DNA of 64,000 bases, from positions 62,001 to 126,000 of the forward strand of contig JAPPFL010000048.1 of NCBI GenBank assembly GCA_028823855.1. Reading direction: 5' to 3'. The notes under the pieces are model-generated. The model searched no databases and was not told where the DNA came from. It saw only the letters and a list, made by a program, of their open reading frames with translations. Source of the DNA: Albidovulum sp. GTDB lineage: Bacteria; Pseudomonadota; Alphaproteobacteria; Rhodobacterales; Rhodobacteraceae. Shown one piece after another: positions 27,840 through 36,847 of the stretch. The translations under genes and the position numbers were made by a program. The number at the start of each line of letters is the position of its first letter. Within the stretch, counting starts at the first letter, position 1.

Positions 27840-29436
27840 TGTCGTTTTCCTTGCTGCCCTTCCCCAACATCATCATGCCTATGGCATCTATTTCGGCACC
27901 TTCAGCATCGACAATTCCTTGGATCTCGCCCGCGCAAATCACGGCGATCCGATCCGCAAGATCAAGAATTTCGCCAAGATCCTCCGATATCAGAACGATC
28001 GCCGCGCCCCTAACCGCCGCTTGGGCCAACAAGTCGCGAACCGTCTCCGTGGCGGAAACATCCAGACCGCGCGTTGGAGTCGCCACGACGATCAGATTCG
28101 GGTCGGATGTTAGTTCGCGCGCCAAAAGCACCTTTTGGGCGTTGCCGCCCGAAAGCTGCCTAACCAGGGAAGACTCTTGGCCCTTGATATCAAATTCGGC
28201 CAGCAATCGACACGTATCGTCGCGGATCGCCTTCTTTCGCAGTATCGGTCCAACGCTATGCGTTACGCTGCGATAGGACTTAAGGGAAATGTTTTCCGAG
28301 ATCGTCATTCCCGGCGCTAGCCCGGTTCCGAGCCGGTCCTGTGGCACATAGGCCACGCCAGCCTCGATCGACCTGCGGACATTTCCCGAAGACAGAGCCG
28401 CTCCCTTTACTCGAATCTCGCCGCCGCCGTACAGGTGCAGACCGGCTATCGCCTCTGCGAAAGCCCGCTGCCCGTTGCCTGCGATTCCCGCAATCCCCAA
28501 GATTTCGCCCTCGCGCACCGTCAGCGAAATGTTTTTCAATTTCGCTGATCCGTTACTGTCGACCGAGTTGAGATTTCTGATTTCAAGAACAATTCCGGCG
28601 TCAGGCTTGAGGCCAGTCGTCTCCTTTCTGCGAAGATGGATGTCCCGTCCGACCATAAGTTTCGCGAGGCTTTGGGCGTCGACCCTCTGTTCGCGGAGAT
28701 TAGCCATTCCAGCAGGCCTGCCTTGGTTCAGAACGGAGACATGGTCGCAGACTTCCGAGACCTCGTCCAATTTGTGAGAAATGAAAATGACCGCTTCGCC
28801 TTCCTCCGCCATCCGCCTAAGGGAAGCAAAAAGCTGCTTGGCTTCTTGCGGCGTCAGAACCGTCGTCGGCTCGTCCAGAATCAGCGTCTTGGCACCTCTG
28901 TAGAGCGCTTTGAGCAACTCGACCTTTTGCTTCTCCCCGACTGACAGTGTCGAGACCGTAGCTCGTGGATCGATTGACATGTCGAATTTTTTCGCGGCAG
29001 CGAAAACCTGCTCCTCGACTTTCCTTTTATCGAACCGCCAGTTCCGGGTCTGCGTCCAGCCTAGGACTACGTTCTCCGCAACCGAAAGCGGGCCAACCAA
29101 GCTGAAGTTTTGATGCACCATGAATATCCCCGCTTCGAACGCCGAGGCGGGAGTGGGAAAGCGGGTTGGCTTTCCGTTGGCATAGATCTGCCCCTCGTCG
29201 GGTTGATGAAATCCGGTTAGGATCTTGCAAAGCGTGGTCTTTCCTGAGCCGTTTTCCCCCAGTAGGGCGTGCACTTCGCCCTTGAGCACTTCAAAGTCGA
29301 CGCGATCGTTAGCGACTACGCCCGGAAATGCTTTGGTTATGCCGCGCGCGGCCAGCGCCGAGTTCCTTAGCCTCACTTCGGGATCCTCAAGAGCCAGCTC
29401 TGCATTCGGCAACTCGGACTTGCGACCCGTTTTCAT
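27826..29436 (-). CDS. Second BMP-type ABC transporter double ATPase (NupO-like)
   Basis: The 536-residue protein has two ABC domains. Domain one is intact: LLGENGSGKTTLCK, LSVGEKQKVE and LILDEPTTVLT. Domain two has the degenerate P-loop GNGQRAFAE, signature LSGGNAQKVLLARE and VVATPTRGLD, where Ala replaces the catalytic Glu. The N-terminus carries an extra 30 or so charged residues before the first domain. I take the ATG at 29436, with GGAG upstream, over the GTG at 29457. The gene follows the Rieske oxygenase by about 70 bp on the same strand. Confidence 0.9.
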   Translation of the reverse strand: MKTGRKSELPNAELALEDPEVRLRNSALAARGITKAFPGVVANDRVDFEVLKGEVHALLGENGSGKTTLCKILTGFHQPDEGQIYANGKPTRFPTPASAFEAGIFMVHQNFSLVGPLSVAENVVLGWTQTRNWRFDKRKVEEQVFAAAKKFDMSIDPRATVSTLSVGEKQKVELLKALYRGAKTLILDEPTTVLTPQEAKQLFASLRRMAEEGEAVIFISHKLDEVSEVCDHVSVLNQGRPAGMANLREQRVDAQSLAKLMVGRDIHLRRKETTGLKPDAGIVLEIRNLNSVDSNGSAKLKNISLTVREGEILGIAGIAGNGQRAFAEAIAGLHLYGGGEIRVKGAALSSGNVRRSIEAGVAYVPQDRLGTGLAPGMTISENISLKSYRSVTHSVGPILRKKAIRDDTCRLLAEFDIKGQESSLVRQLSGGNAQKVLLARELTSDPNLIVVATPTRGLDVSATETVRDLLAQAAVRGAAIVLISEDLGEILDLADRIAVICAGEIQGIVDAEGAEIDAIGMMMLGKGSKENDSAAA

Positions 29437-29505
29437 GCAGCTAATCACTCCAAGCACCGCCGGGACTCCGCCGAAATGGCCGCCCGGTCGAATATTGTTC
29501 CTAGA

Positions 29506-30588
29506 TCAGGCGGTCAGTTCCGGCGAGCCGAGATTGAACAACTTTACCAAATCTTTGCGATACTGGATGGAAAATTTATCCGCCGGAATGTGAATCTCGG
29601 CCGAAATGTCCAAAGGTAGTTCCTCGGGCCGCTGGCTCTCGACAACAGGTATGTCCTCGCTATTCACAAAATTCTGGAACATGATGAGGTCTTCGGGTTT
29701 CGTGCCGGGCCTGTTGGTGGCCAGAAACTGGTATACGGCTGTTTTCCGGGAACTGACTGGCGAAGCGATATCGTAGGCGATCAGGGTAAAGCTATCGCTC
29801 TCGCCTTCACCTTCGTATTCCATGACCAGTTCCATGGAGAACGGATAGGTCAAATTCTTGGTATAGAGCACGTTGCGTTCGCCGATAGTGTCTGTTTCGC
29901 CAAGACTCGCGCGAACACCTTCCGTGTAAGGCATGCGCAAGCTTAGACCGACATCAGTCTTCCACATCTCGTAATTCGGGATTCCGTAGTAATTCATGTT
30001 TCCAAACGTACCCTTGTGGACAAAGGAAAAGTGCGCAACATCATTGAAATTCTCGACATGGCGAGGTGCTGAAGTTTCCCAAATGCTGACCGGGGGCCTA
30101 GTAACTGTCCAATCGGAATTTATGCCCTCCAGAATCGGCCAGTCGGGCATTGGGCACGTTTCTTCCTCTTTCAGGCAGGCCCAGATCAGTCCGTATCGCT
30201 CGCAACACTGGTAACGGATTAGTTTGATAGATTTCGGAATTGGCTTGGACTGATCCTCCATCGACGGAATCCTGGTGCATTGGCCGGAATGGTCGTAATG
30301 CAAACCGTGAAACGGGCAAATAATGTTGTTGCGCTCGGAGTCCATCCATCCAAGACTCATCGCCGCGCCTCTGTGCATGCAAATGTCTTTTGCCGCCGTC
30401 AGCCCCTTGTTGGTGCGATACAGCACGATATCGACATCCAGCAGCGTAGCTCGGATCGGCTTTTCGCCCACTTCTTCCGAGTATCCGATCGGGTGCCAGA
30501 AGCCAGCCAACGCGTGCCAGTCGCTTTCCGAAAAAGCGCAATCCCGGGGAAGCTCGGAATAGGGTGTTTTTTCAGTCGAAACGAACAA
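29506..30588 (-). CDS. Rieske non-heme iron oxygenase, alpha subunit
   Basis: The 360-residue protein is a Rieske oxygenase of the phthalate/vanillate-demethylase type, which hydroxylates or demethylates small aromatic or heterocyclic compounds with electrons from a separate reductase. The Rieske cluster is CMHRGAAMS...CPFHGLHYD near residues 70-97. The mononuclear iron site is in ENFNDVAHFSFVH near residue 185. The start is TTG at 30588 because GGAGGA lies at ideal spacing and no other start is near. No reductase or ferredoxin gene is adjacent. Its position at the head of a nucleoside transporter and deaminase operon suggests oxidative demethylation or hydroxylation of a modified purine, as the N-demethylases of methylxanthine pathways do; this is inference. 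Confidence 0.88.
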   Translation of the reverse strand: MFVSTEKTPYSELPRDCAFSESDWHALAGFWHPIGYSEEVGEKPIRATLLDVDIVLYRTNKGLTAAKDICMHRGAAMSLGWMDSERNNIICPFHGLHYDHSGQCTRIPSMEDQSKPIPKSIKLIRYQCCERYGLIWACLKEEETCPMPDWPILEGINSDWTVTRPPVSIWETSAPRHVENFNDVAHFSFVHKGTFGNMNYYGIPNYEMWKTDVGLSLRMPYTEGVRASLGETDTIGERNVLYTKNLTYPFSMELVMEYEGEGESDSFTLIAYDIASPVSSRKTAVYQFLATNRPGTKPEDLIMFQNFVNSEDIPVVESQRPEELPLDISAEIHIPADKFSIQYRKDLVKLFNLGSPELTA

Positions 30589-30989
30589 CTTTCTTCCTCC
30601 GTGGCGATAATCTCCAACGGATAGTTTCTATATCTCGCTCGTATTTCGCGCAACAATTCCTGCACGACTAAATGCTCAACGCCAATTGCAGGCTGGTTCG
30701 AAATGACGACTTCGGCGGGCATTGAAGCTTAATTAATCCGTCGACGGCCCGTTTTGCGGAAATCAACCGCCTATTAATTTTCAGGTCCGATACAAATTTC
30801 GGACCCGGCGCGATTAAGAGTTAGGCAAACCGATTCGGAGCAGCGGAAGGTTTCCTTTATTTTCAATTCCCAAAAACGCACATTCCACTGGATTCACTTT
30901 CTGTCGTTACGCCGTACCCGCCGCATCGACACTAGGCGACAACCGCCCTCAAATCACCGCAACCACCAAAGTTTGTTCTGGCGCAAGAG
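30589..30989. other. Non-coding stretch upstream of the Rieske gene
   Basis: AT-rich DNA next to the Rieske start (30720-30860) probably holds its promoter. I see no gene here. It borders the Tn3-family remnant. Confidence 0.4.
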
Positions 30990-31352
30990 GAGTATTCATC
31001 CAGCACCGACAGACGATCTCTCTCTGCGAAAATCCCAGGCTTGTAGTCTTCCCCCGCGAAATCCGCGAAGGCCTGAACGTGATCGAGAACTGGAACTGCG
31101 CGAACGGCTTCGTGTTCTTCGGCACGGGCGGCGAAATTGCAACCAGCCGCGTCAGCGACCAGGAAATCGCGTCACTGTTACTTGAGCTATCCAAGCCTCG
31201 CTTGCCTCCGTCAACGCACGCACGGTTCATTCGATCCTGAAGACCCGGGCCGGACGGACCGGCTATCTTCCGATGACTTGCGCGGGCTCTCGGTGCTGTT
31301 CTACATGAACATCAACCCTTTTGGCCGCTACGGAGTCGATCTCGTCGAGTGA
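30990..31352 (+). pseudogene. Tn3-family transposase (TnpA) C-terminal remnant
   Basis: Reading from 31010 in one frame gives QTISLCENPRLVVFPREIRE, then GLNVIENWNCANGFVFFGTG and GEIATSRVSDQEIASLLLEL. This is the diagnostic C-terminal region of Tn3-type transposases (GLNVVENWN..N.FIF.G.GGEIATNR..DQE). The match then shifts frame and ends with LSSDDLRGLSVLFYMNINPF and GRYGVDL before TGA. Only the last 120 or so of about 980 residues remain, with at least one frameshift and no catalytic core, so the gene is dead. The resolvase remnant follows within 150 bp. Confidence 0.7.
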
Positions 31353-31497
31353 TTCGACCTCGAGGTAACCGCCGCATGAGCGTCACTTCGGGTTTACCTA
31401 TGATGAAAGGCCGGATGAATATTCAACCGCCGCCCAAATATGTTCATAGGGATCGGTTCCGGCACAATGCGCAAGGACTGCCAGAGGCGTACCCAAA

Positions 31498-31978
31498 ATG
31501 AACAGTTCTACCGCCCGCATCGAATATGCCGGGGACTCGACCCTAGACCAGCGCGTCGATGACTTGATCGCGCCGCTCCAGGCCGAGGGATGTACCAAAG
31601 TCAGCACCAAGACCCGCAGCGGCTTCGGCCTCGAGCGCAGTCTCGAACTCGGGGGCATACTCGACTTCATTCTTCCTGACGACACGCCGGCGGCCACACG
31701 CATCGACTTCCTGGCGCGTTCAATGGCCATTCTTCAGGTCGTCGACGAGAAGCTCCTAGAGAAGAATGGCCGTCTTACCGCCACCTATCTGCCAATGGAT
31801 TATTCGACATGCTCAATGTGTTTGCCGAGCTCGAGACCAATCCGCCTCTTAAATGTGACGACGAGAGAAGCGTCGCGGCTATACGGCGGTGCACCAACCG
31901 GGATCGCCCGGGAGATGGGAACGCCACACGGACCAAGATACAAGGAATGGGGCAAGCTACGAACCCATGATATCTGGA
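31498..31978 (+). pseudogene. Serine recombinase (resolvase/invertase) remnant
   Basis: The N-terminal half reads ARIEYAGDSTLDQRVDDLIA and later ILDFILPDDTPAATRIDFLA followed by RSMAILQVVDEKLLEKNGRL. It matches the resolvase domain (YARVSTxDQ with the nucleophilic Ser, TRIDRLARS). Near 31795 the frame shifts: another frame continues with LFDMLNVFAELETN, the helix that normally precedes the DNA-binding domain. The C-terminal helix-turn-helix is no longer recognisable. Lying beside the TnpA remnant, it looks like part of one old Tn3-family transposon. Confidence 0.65.
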
Positions 31979-32343
31979 GTCTGAGTCCGTGAGCCCAATT
32001 CGATTAAGTCCCGCCAAACGTCGAGAGAACTGAGATTTGTTCCCCGTACGTTATTCAACAAGTTCATTTTACAGCTTCGGTCCATTTATGCGCGCGTGCA
32101 GCAACAATGGTTCTGCGATGGAGCAAATTGCGCTAGCCGGCCATTCAATGTGGCTTCAGAACCCGGCATCTCAAATCGGTCGTTCGCCGCGCCCCGTCTT
32201 GAGAGTGTTGGTACGGACCATGCTGCCGTTCGACGAATAAGTGCGTAAATCCGCTAAACCGCGGCAAGCGGCGGTCAATCTCGCGCCGTCCCCGGTGAAT
32301 CCCCGACAAAAAGAAAGCGGTTCCTGCGGTTGGACAGATAGTT

Positions 32344-32361
32344 TAAGCCGTTCGCGGCTTA
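32344..32361 (-). other. UUCG-type tetraloop hairpin
   Basis: TAAGCCG-TTCG-CGGCTTA is a perfect 7-bp stem on the plus strand with the very stable TTCG tetraloop (CGAA on the minus strand). It lies about 65 bp beyond the stop of the solute-binding protein gene. No T-run follows on the minus strand, so it may stabilise the 3' end or reinforce the hairpin next to it. Confidence 0.3.
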
Positions 32362-32380
32362 GCTGCCGGCGGGATTGAAG

Positions 32381-32407
32381 CCGGACCTGCTTAGAATGCA
32401 GGCCCGG
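32381..32407 (-). terminator. Candidate terminator of the Dpp-type operon
   Basis: CCGGaCCTGC at 32381-32390 pairs with GCAGGcCCGG at 32398-32407 with one mismatch and a 7-base loop. It begins 18 bp beyond the stop codon of the solute-binding protein gene, in the expected place for the end of the minus-strand transcript. The T-run after it is weak. Confidence 0.45.
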
Positions 32408-32424
32408 CGCGAGTGCTTATTGTA

Positions 32425-33924
32425 CTATTCACTGATTTCAGCGTTCTCAAAGATGGCGAAGCCATCCGCGCTCCAGCCAACGCTACTCACCTCGTCCTGG
32501 CTCACGAACAAACGGACCCGCGGGATAATCGGCAAAATGAAGCGATCCTCTCTAAAAATCCTTGCGACTTCCCTATATGCCGCGCGACGCTCTTCAAGAA
32601 CCGGTGTCGAACCGCCCGCTTTCACCGCTTCGGAATAAGCCGGATTCTCGTAGCCAGTGATATTGCCGTCAGGTCGGAAAACAACGGTTGTTTCCAGAAG
32701 CGCAGAAGGATCTTTGCCTGCACGGCCAAAGGCGTGACTGGCGATTTCGTAGTCGCGCCGGTCAACATAGGTCGAGCGGTAACCGACTGCATCGACATTC
32801 TCGATTGTGAGGTTGATCCCGATCGGCTGGAGATCGGCTTGAAGAATTTCCGCAATGGTCGTGTATTCGGTGCGAATTTCGGTCGACGTCAAAATCTTCA
32901 GTTCGATAGGCAAGCTCTCGCCCGAGGCTTCAAGCGCCGCCTTCGCCTTGCCGAGGTCAAACTCGCAATTGTCGTACTCCTCGAAATAGGCAATCGAATT
33001 CGGATGGTACGGCAGGCACCATGTCTTGGCGTCGGAGCCGAAGAAAAGCTTTGCGATTCGTTCACGGTCCAGCGCAAGATCGATGGCTTCACGTACTTTC
33101 GGGTTCTGCAACGCAGGAACTTTCAAGTTTAGGGAAAGGTCGTGCGCCACCCCCGAAGGCGCGCTGCCCGTAACGAAATCGCCGTCGCGCGAGAACGGCA
33201 ATACGTCGACCCAGCCAAGCTCCGTAACGAGATCAAGCTCGCCGCTCCTCAAGGAAAGCAGGGCGGCTTGTTGGTTGGGTGCCGTAACGATCTCGACAGC
33301 CTCCAAACTCGGTGCGCCGTTCCAATACCCAGCATTCCGATCAAGCCGAGTCAATGTGCCGGGTTCGTGGCTGGCCACGGTAAATGGACCGGTGCCGTTT
33401 GCCGTTTGGCCAAAGTCGCCGGAACTCTCGCCGTCGATGATGTAGAAAAGCTCGAAAAGGTCGAAAACACCAGGAAACGGCGCCTCGAAAGTCATGACAA
33501 CCGCGTGGTCGTCCGGCGTCTCAAGCGCGGTGATACGTTGCGCAAAACCACGGATCAACGCGCCGTTGTCCGGATTCACTACGTAGTCGAACGACGCCCT
33601 GACGTCTGCCGAGGTGAAGGCCTTGCCCGAGTGAAACGCTACCCCTTCGCGAAGTTTTAGTGTCAATGTCAGACCGTCATCCGAGAATTCCCAGCTTTCG
33701 GCCAGCCGCGGCTCGGGGCTCATGTTGCCGTCGTAACGGGTCAAAGTGTCGTAGACATTGTTGACCATCGGCTCATATGCCGGGGCAAGGACAAAAGGGT
33801 CGAGGTTGGGCAGCGTCGCGGTTTGGCCGAGCCGCAAGACATTGTCGGCGAGCGCGGTTCCGGCTGCCGCCACAAAGGCGGCGGCAGTCAGACTGGGCAA
33901 TAGCCTGAAACTTAGTTTGGTCAT
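32425..33924 (-). CDS. Dipeptide/nickel-type ABC transporter substrate-binding protein (SBP_bac_5)
   Basis: The 499-residue protein has a Sec signal with a clear cleavage region (AAGTALADN near residue 25) and then the family-5 solute-binding fold: LAESWEFSDDGLTLTLKLRE, FTSADVRASFDYV, NGTGPFTV and LALDRERIAKLFF. The length is typical. AAGGAG precedes the ATG. It is the last gene of the transporter operon, 47 bp after the fused ATPase. Ligands of this family include oligopeptides, nickel, heme and glutathione. The sulfatase upstream in the operon raises the possibility of a sulfated or organosulfur ligand. Confidence 0.92.
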   Translation of the reverse strand: MTKLSFRLLPSLTAAAFVAAAGTALADNVLRLGQTATLPNLDPFVLAPAYEPMVNNVYDTLTRYDGNMSPEPRLAESWEFSDDGLTLTLKLREGVAFHSGKAFTSADVRASFDYVVNPDNGALIRGFAQRITALETPDDHAVVMTFEAPFPGVFDLFELFYIIDGESSGDFGQTANGTGPFTVASHEPGTLTRLDRNAGYWNGAPSLEAVEIVTAPNQQAALLSLRSGELDLVTELGWVDVLPFSRDGDFVTGSAPSGVAHDLSLNLKVPALQNPKVREAIDLALDRERIAKLFFGSDAKTWCLPYHPNSIAYFEEYDNCEFDLGKAKAALEASGESLPIELKILTSTEIRTEYTTIAEILQADLQPIGINLTIENVDAVGYRSTYVDRRDYEIASHAFGRAGKDPSALLETTVVFRPDGNITGYENPAYSEAVKAGGSTPVLEERRAAYREVARIFREDRFILPIIPRVRLFVSQDEVSSVGWSADGFAIFENAEISE

Positions 33925-33971
33925 GATTTCTTCTCCTTCAGTTTATCTGGGCCATTTCTTCGCTGGGCCAG

Positions 33972-36011
33972 TCAGCTTTCGGTGATCTCGCAGCTTCTCG
34001 TGGCGAGCGCATTCAATCGATTCAGATCGGTCCGGTAGTGGCAGGCCACCCGATGACCGGTGTCCGAGACCGGTTCCAGGTTGGGAATGTCGGCGGCGCA
34101 GCTGTCGTCGGCCAAAGGGCAGCGCAAACGAAACCCGCAGCCGGATGGGATGTTCGCGGGATCCGGTGGCGAACCGGTGGCAACGAACTTCTCCGAGCTT
34201 TTGTATTTGGGATGCTCCGCCGGATTCGACGCAATCAGCGCGCGCGTATAGGGGTGCCTCGGGCTGGCGAAAACCTCTTCGCAGCGGCCGATCTCTACTA
34301 GACGCCCCAGATACATTACCGCGATCCGGTCGGAGACGTGGCGAAGAACGCCAAGGTCATGAGTGACGAACAAATGTCCGGCGTCGCTTTCGCGCCTGAG
34401 GTCTTCAAGCAGATTTACGACCTGCGCCTGCACCGAAACATCAAGCGCCGATGTCGGCTCGTCGAGCAAAAGCACCTTGGGGTCGAGCGCGAGCGCCCGC
34501 GCAATTCCTACCCTTTGCCGCTGCCCGCCCGACAACTCCGATGGCCTACAGTCGAGAAAATGTCCGGCAAGGCCCACGGCCCCGATCAATTCGGAAATGC
34601 GTGTCTCGATCTGCGGCGCCTTGAAGCCGGCGATTTCCATCGGCTCGGCAATGATCTTGCGAATCGTCATGCGCCGGTCGAGCGAGGATGTCGGATCCTG
34701 AAAAACCATTTGGATGCCGCTCCTGGCATCGCGGAGCGCGCGGCCCTTGAGGCTCGAGATTTCGCGCCCGCCGACCTCCACCCGGCCGGATGTAGGCCGC
34801 AGAAGCCCCACGGCCAGACGCGCCAGCGTGGATTTTCCGCATCCCGATTCACCCGCGAGGCCCAGCGTTTCGCCCCGGCGAAGTTCTAGGTCGATGCCGT
34901 TGATGGCGCGCACCGCGCCGAAGCGTTTGGTCAGGCCGTCGATTTTCAGGACGACATCGCCGGGCTCGCGGGGCGCGGCGCAGATGGGCCTTTCGGTAGC
35001 ACCGCGCGGTTCGAGATTCAGCACGTCCCTGTATCGGTGGCACGCCGAGGCGCGGCCTGGTTCGAAGCGGGTCAGCGCGGGCGATTCGGTCTTGCACGTG
35101 TCGGTTGCATACTCGCATCGCGGGTGGAACGGGCAACCGGGCACGGCGTCGGCCGAGGCCGGGGGCAGGCCGGGAATCGTGGCAAGTCGACCATGTCTGC
35201 CTCTCGTAGAAGGCCGGCTTTGGAGAAGCGCACGAGTGTAGGGATGCGCCGGTCTGTCGAACAGATCCGCGACCGGCGTTTCCTCCACGATCCGGCCCGC
35301 GTACATGACCAGCACTCGTTCGGCGAGTTCAGCTACCAGCCCGAGGTCATGAGTAATGACCACTGTCGCGACATTGCGCAATTCCTGAAGGTCGCGGATG
35401 ACTTCGACGATCTGCGCCTGAACGGTCACGTCCAGCGCCGTAGTCGGTTCGTCGGCAATGATGATTCCCGGCTCGCCCGCCAGCGCCATTGCGATTACTG
35501 CTCGCTGTCGCATGCCGCCAGAAAACTCGTGAGGAAACTGGGTCACGCGCAATTCGGGGTTGGGCACGCCAACCTCTTCCAAGAGCCGCTTGGCGAGCGT
35601 GTTCAACGCCGAGCGACCGACGCTCGGGTCGTGCACGGCTACGGCCTCGGATACTTGCCGCCCGATAGTCATCGTCGGGTTCAGCGACGTCATCGGGTTC
35701 TGGAACACCATCGAAATCTCCGTGCCGCGAAGCTCCGCGAGACGGGCTTCGGCGGCGCGCAAGAGAGGTTCCCCGTTCAATTCCACCTTCTTGGCGCTAA
35801 TCCGGGCGGATGGCGGCAAAAGGCCCAACGTGGCCAGCGTCGAGACCGATTTTCCCGACCCGCTTTCTCCGACGATGGCGACTTGCTCGCCGGGCGCGAT
35901 GGCAAAACTCACGCCGTCGACCACATGGCGCAGGCCGCTTGAAGTCTGGAATGAAACGCTGAGGTCGTCGGCCACAAGGACCGCTGCATGAGCACCGTCA
36001 GGCATTCTCAT
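33972..36011 (-). CDS. Fused DppD-DppF-type ABC transporter ATPase
   Basis: The 679-residue protein joins the two ATPases of a dipeptide transporter in one chain. Domain one (about residues 10-330) has VGESGSGKSVST, FSGGMRQRAVIAMAL and IIADEPTTALD, followed by an oligopeptide-ATPase C-terminal region with CPFHPRCEYATDTCK. Domain two (about 345-640) has AGESGCGKSTLAR, LSGGQRQRVGIARAL and LLDEPTSALD, with its own CxxxxCP-type tail. Both sites look active. Its ATG overlaps the permease TGA as ATGA; the second ATG (36005) has better spacing from AAGGGAG. Confidence 0.92.
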   Translation of the reverse strand: MRMPDGAHAAVLVADDLSVSFQTSSGLRHVVDGVSFAIAPGEQVAIVGESGSGKSVSTLATLGLLPPSARISAKKVELNGEPLLRAAEARLAELRGTEISMVFQNPMTSLNPTMTIGRQVSEAVAVHDPSVGRSALNTLAKRLLEEVGVPNPELRVTQFPHEFSGGMRQRAVIAMALAGEPGIIIADEPTTALDVTVQAQIVEVIRDLQELRNVATVVITHDLGLVAELAERVLVMYAGRIVEETPVADLFDRPAHPYTRALLQSRPSTRGRHGRLATIPGLPPASADAVPGCPFHPRCEYATDTCKTESPALTRFEPGRASACHRYRDVLNLEPRGATERPICAAPREPGDVVLKIDGLTKRFGAVRAINGIDLELRRGETLGLAGESGCGKSTLARLAVGLLRPTSGRVEVGGREISSLKGRALRDARSGIQMVFQDPTSSLDRRMTIRKIIAEPMEIAGFKAPQIETRISELIGAVGLAGHFLDCRPSELSGGQRQRVGIARALALDPKVLLLDEPTSALDVSVQAQVVNLLEDLRRESDAGHLFVTHDLGVLRHVSDRIAVMYLGRLVEIGRCEEVFASPRHPYTRALIASNPAEHPKYKSSEKFVATGSPPDPANIPSGCGFRLRCPLADDSCAADIPNLEPVSDTGHRVACHYRTDLNRLNALATRSCEITES

Positions 36012-36847
36012 GCTCCCTTCTGCGCGACGTGTTGCGGGTCGAGTTTATCCCGCATCGCGTCGGCAATAAGGTTTACGCCCACTAGCACTACGGTCAGTGC
36101 AAGGCCGGGCAGCACGGCATAGGCGGGGATAATTTCGATGAATCGCAATGCGTCTGCCAGCATCTGTCCCCAACTCGGCGTGGGAGGTTGGACACCCAGG
36201 CCGAGGAACGACAGTCCCGTCTCAAGCAGAATCGCGATGCCGACCGACAGGCTGCACTGTACGACAAGCGGACCCATGGCGTTGGGCAGTAGATGTTTCA
36301 CCATGACACGGGTGCGGCTCGCGCCCATTGCCTCGGCCGCCTCCACATATTCCTGCTTGGATTCGACCAGTGTGATTGCGCGCGCGAGGCGGGCAAACTG
36401 CGGGCTTTGCGCAATGGCAATTGCGATGGCCACCTGCATGAAACCGGGGCCTAGAACGGCCACGACCGCAGCGCCGAGAAGGATCGCCGGAAAAGCGCTT
36501 ATCGCATCCGCTAGCCGCATCATCGCGGCATCGATCCAACTTCCAAGATATCCCGCCGTGATTCCCATGAAAGTGCCGAGCACAGCGCCGAGGAGAACCG
36601 AAAGCGACCCGGCGATTAGCGAGACCCGCGCACCGTATAGCGTACGGGTGTAGATATCGCGCCCGAGTAAATCCGTGCCGAACGGGTGTTCCCAGGACAT
36701 GCCCATCAGTTCGTGGCCTCGGATCTGCTCGTGTGGTCCGTAAGGCGTCAGAAGCGGCGCGAAGACGGCGACGAGGATCGCCAGGGCGAGGAGGAGGATC
36801 CCAACGCGCCCGCCGCGATGCATCCAAAGTGCGACGAATCCCTCCAT
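36008..36847 (-). CDS. Dipeptide-type ABC transporter permease (DppC-like)
   Basis: The 279-residue protein has five to six membrane segments and the DppC-type hallmark FGTDLLGRDIYTRTLYGARVSL near residue 55, which marks the N-terminal region after the first segment. The cytoplasmic coupling (EAA) loop is EAAEAMGASRTRVMVKHLLP. Its ATG overlaps the DppB stop by one base (TGATG). It pairs with the DppB-like permease to form the channel. Confidence 0.92.
   Translation of the reverse strand: MEGFVALWMHRGGRVGILLLALAILVAVFAPLLTPYGPHEQIRGHELMGMSWEHPFGTDLLGRDIYTRTLYGARVSLIAGSLSVLLGAVLGTFMGITAGYLGSWIDAAMMRLADAISAFPAILLGAAVVAVLGPGFMQVAIAIAIAQSPQFARLARAITLVESKQEYVEAAEAMGASRTRVMVKHLLPNAMGPLVVQCSLSVGIAILLETGLSFLGLGVQPPTPSWGQMLADALRFIEIIPAYAVLPGLALTVVLVGVNLIADAMRDKLDPQHVAQKGA

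Larger units (their letters stand above)
31979..32424. other. Gap between the transposon remnant and the Dpp-type operon end
   Basis: No gene is visible. It holds two strong hairpins near the 3' end of the solute-binding protein gene, listed separately. Confidence 0.4.
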
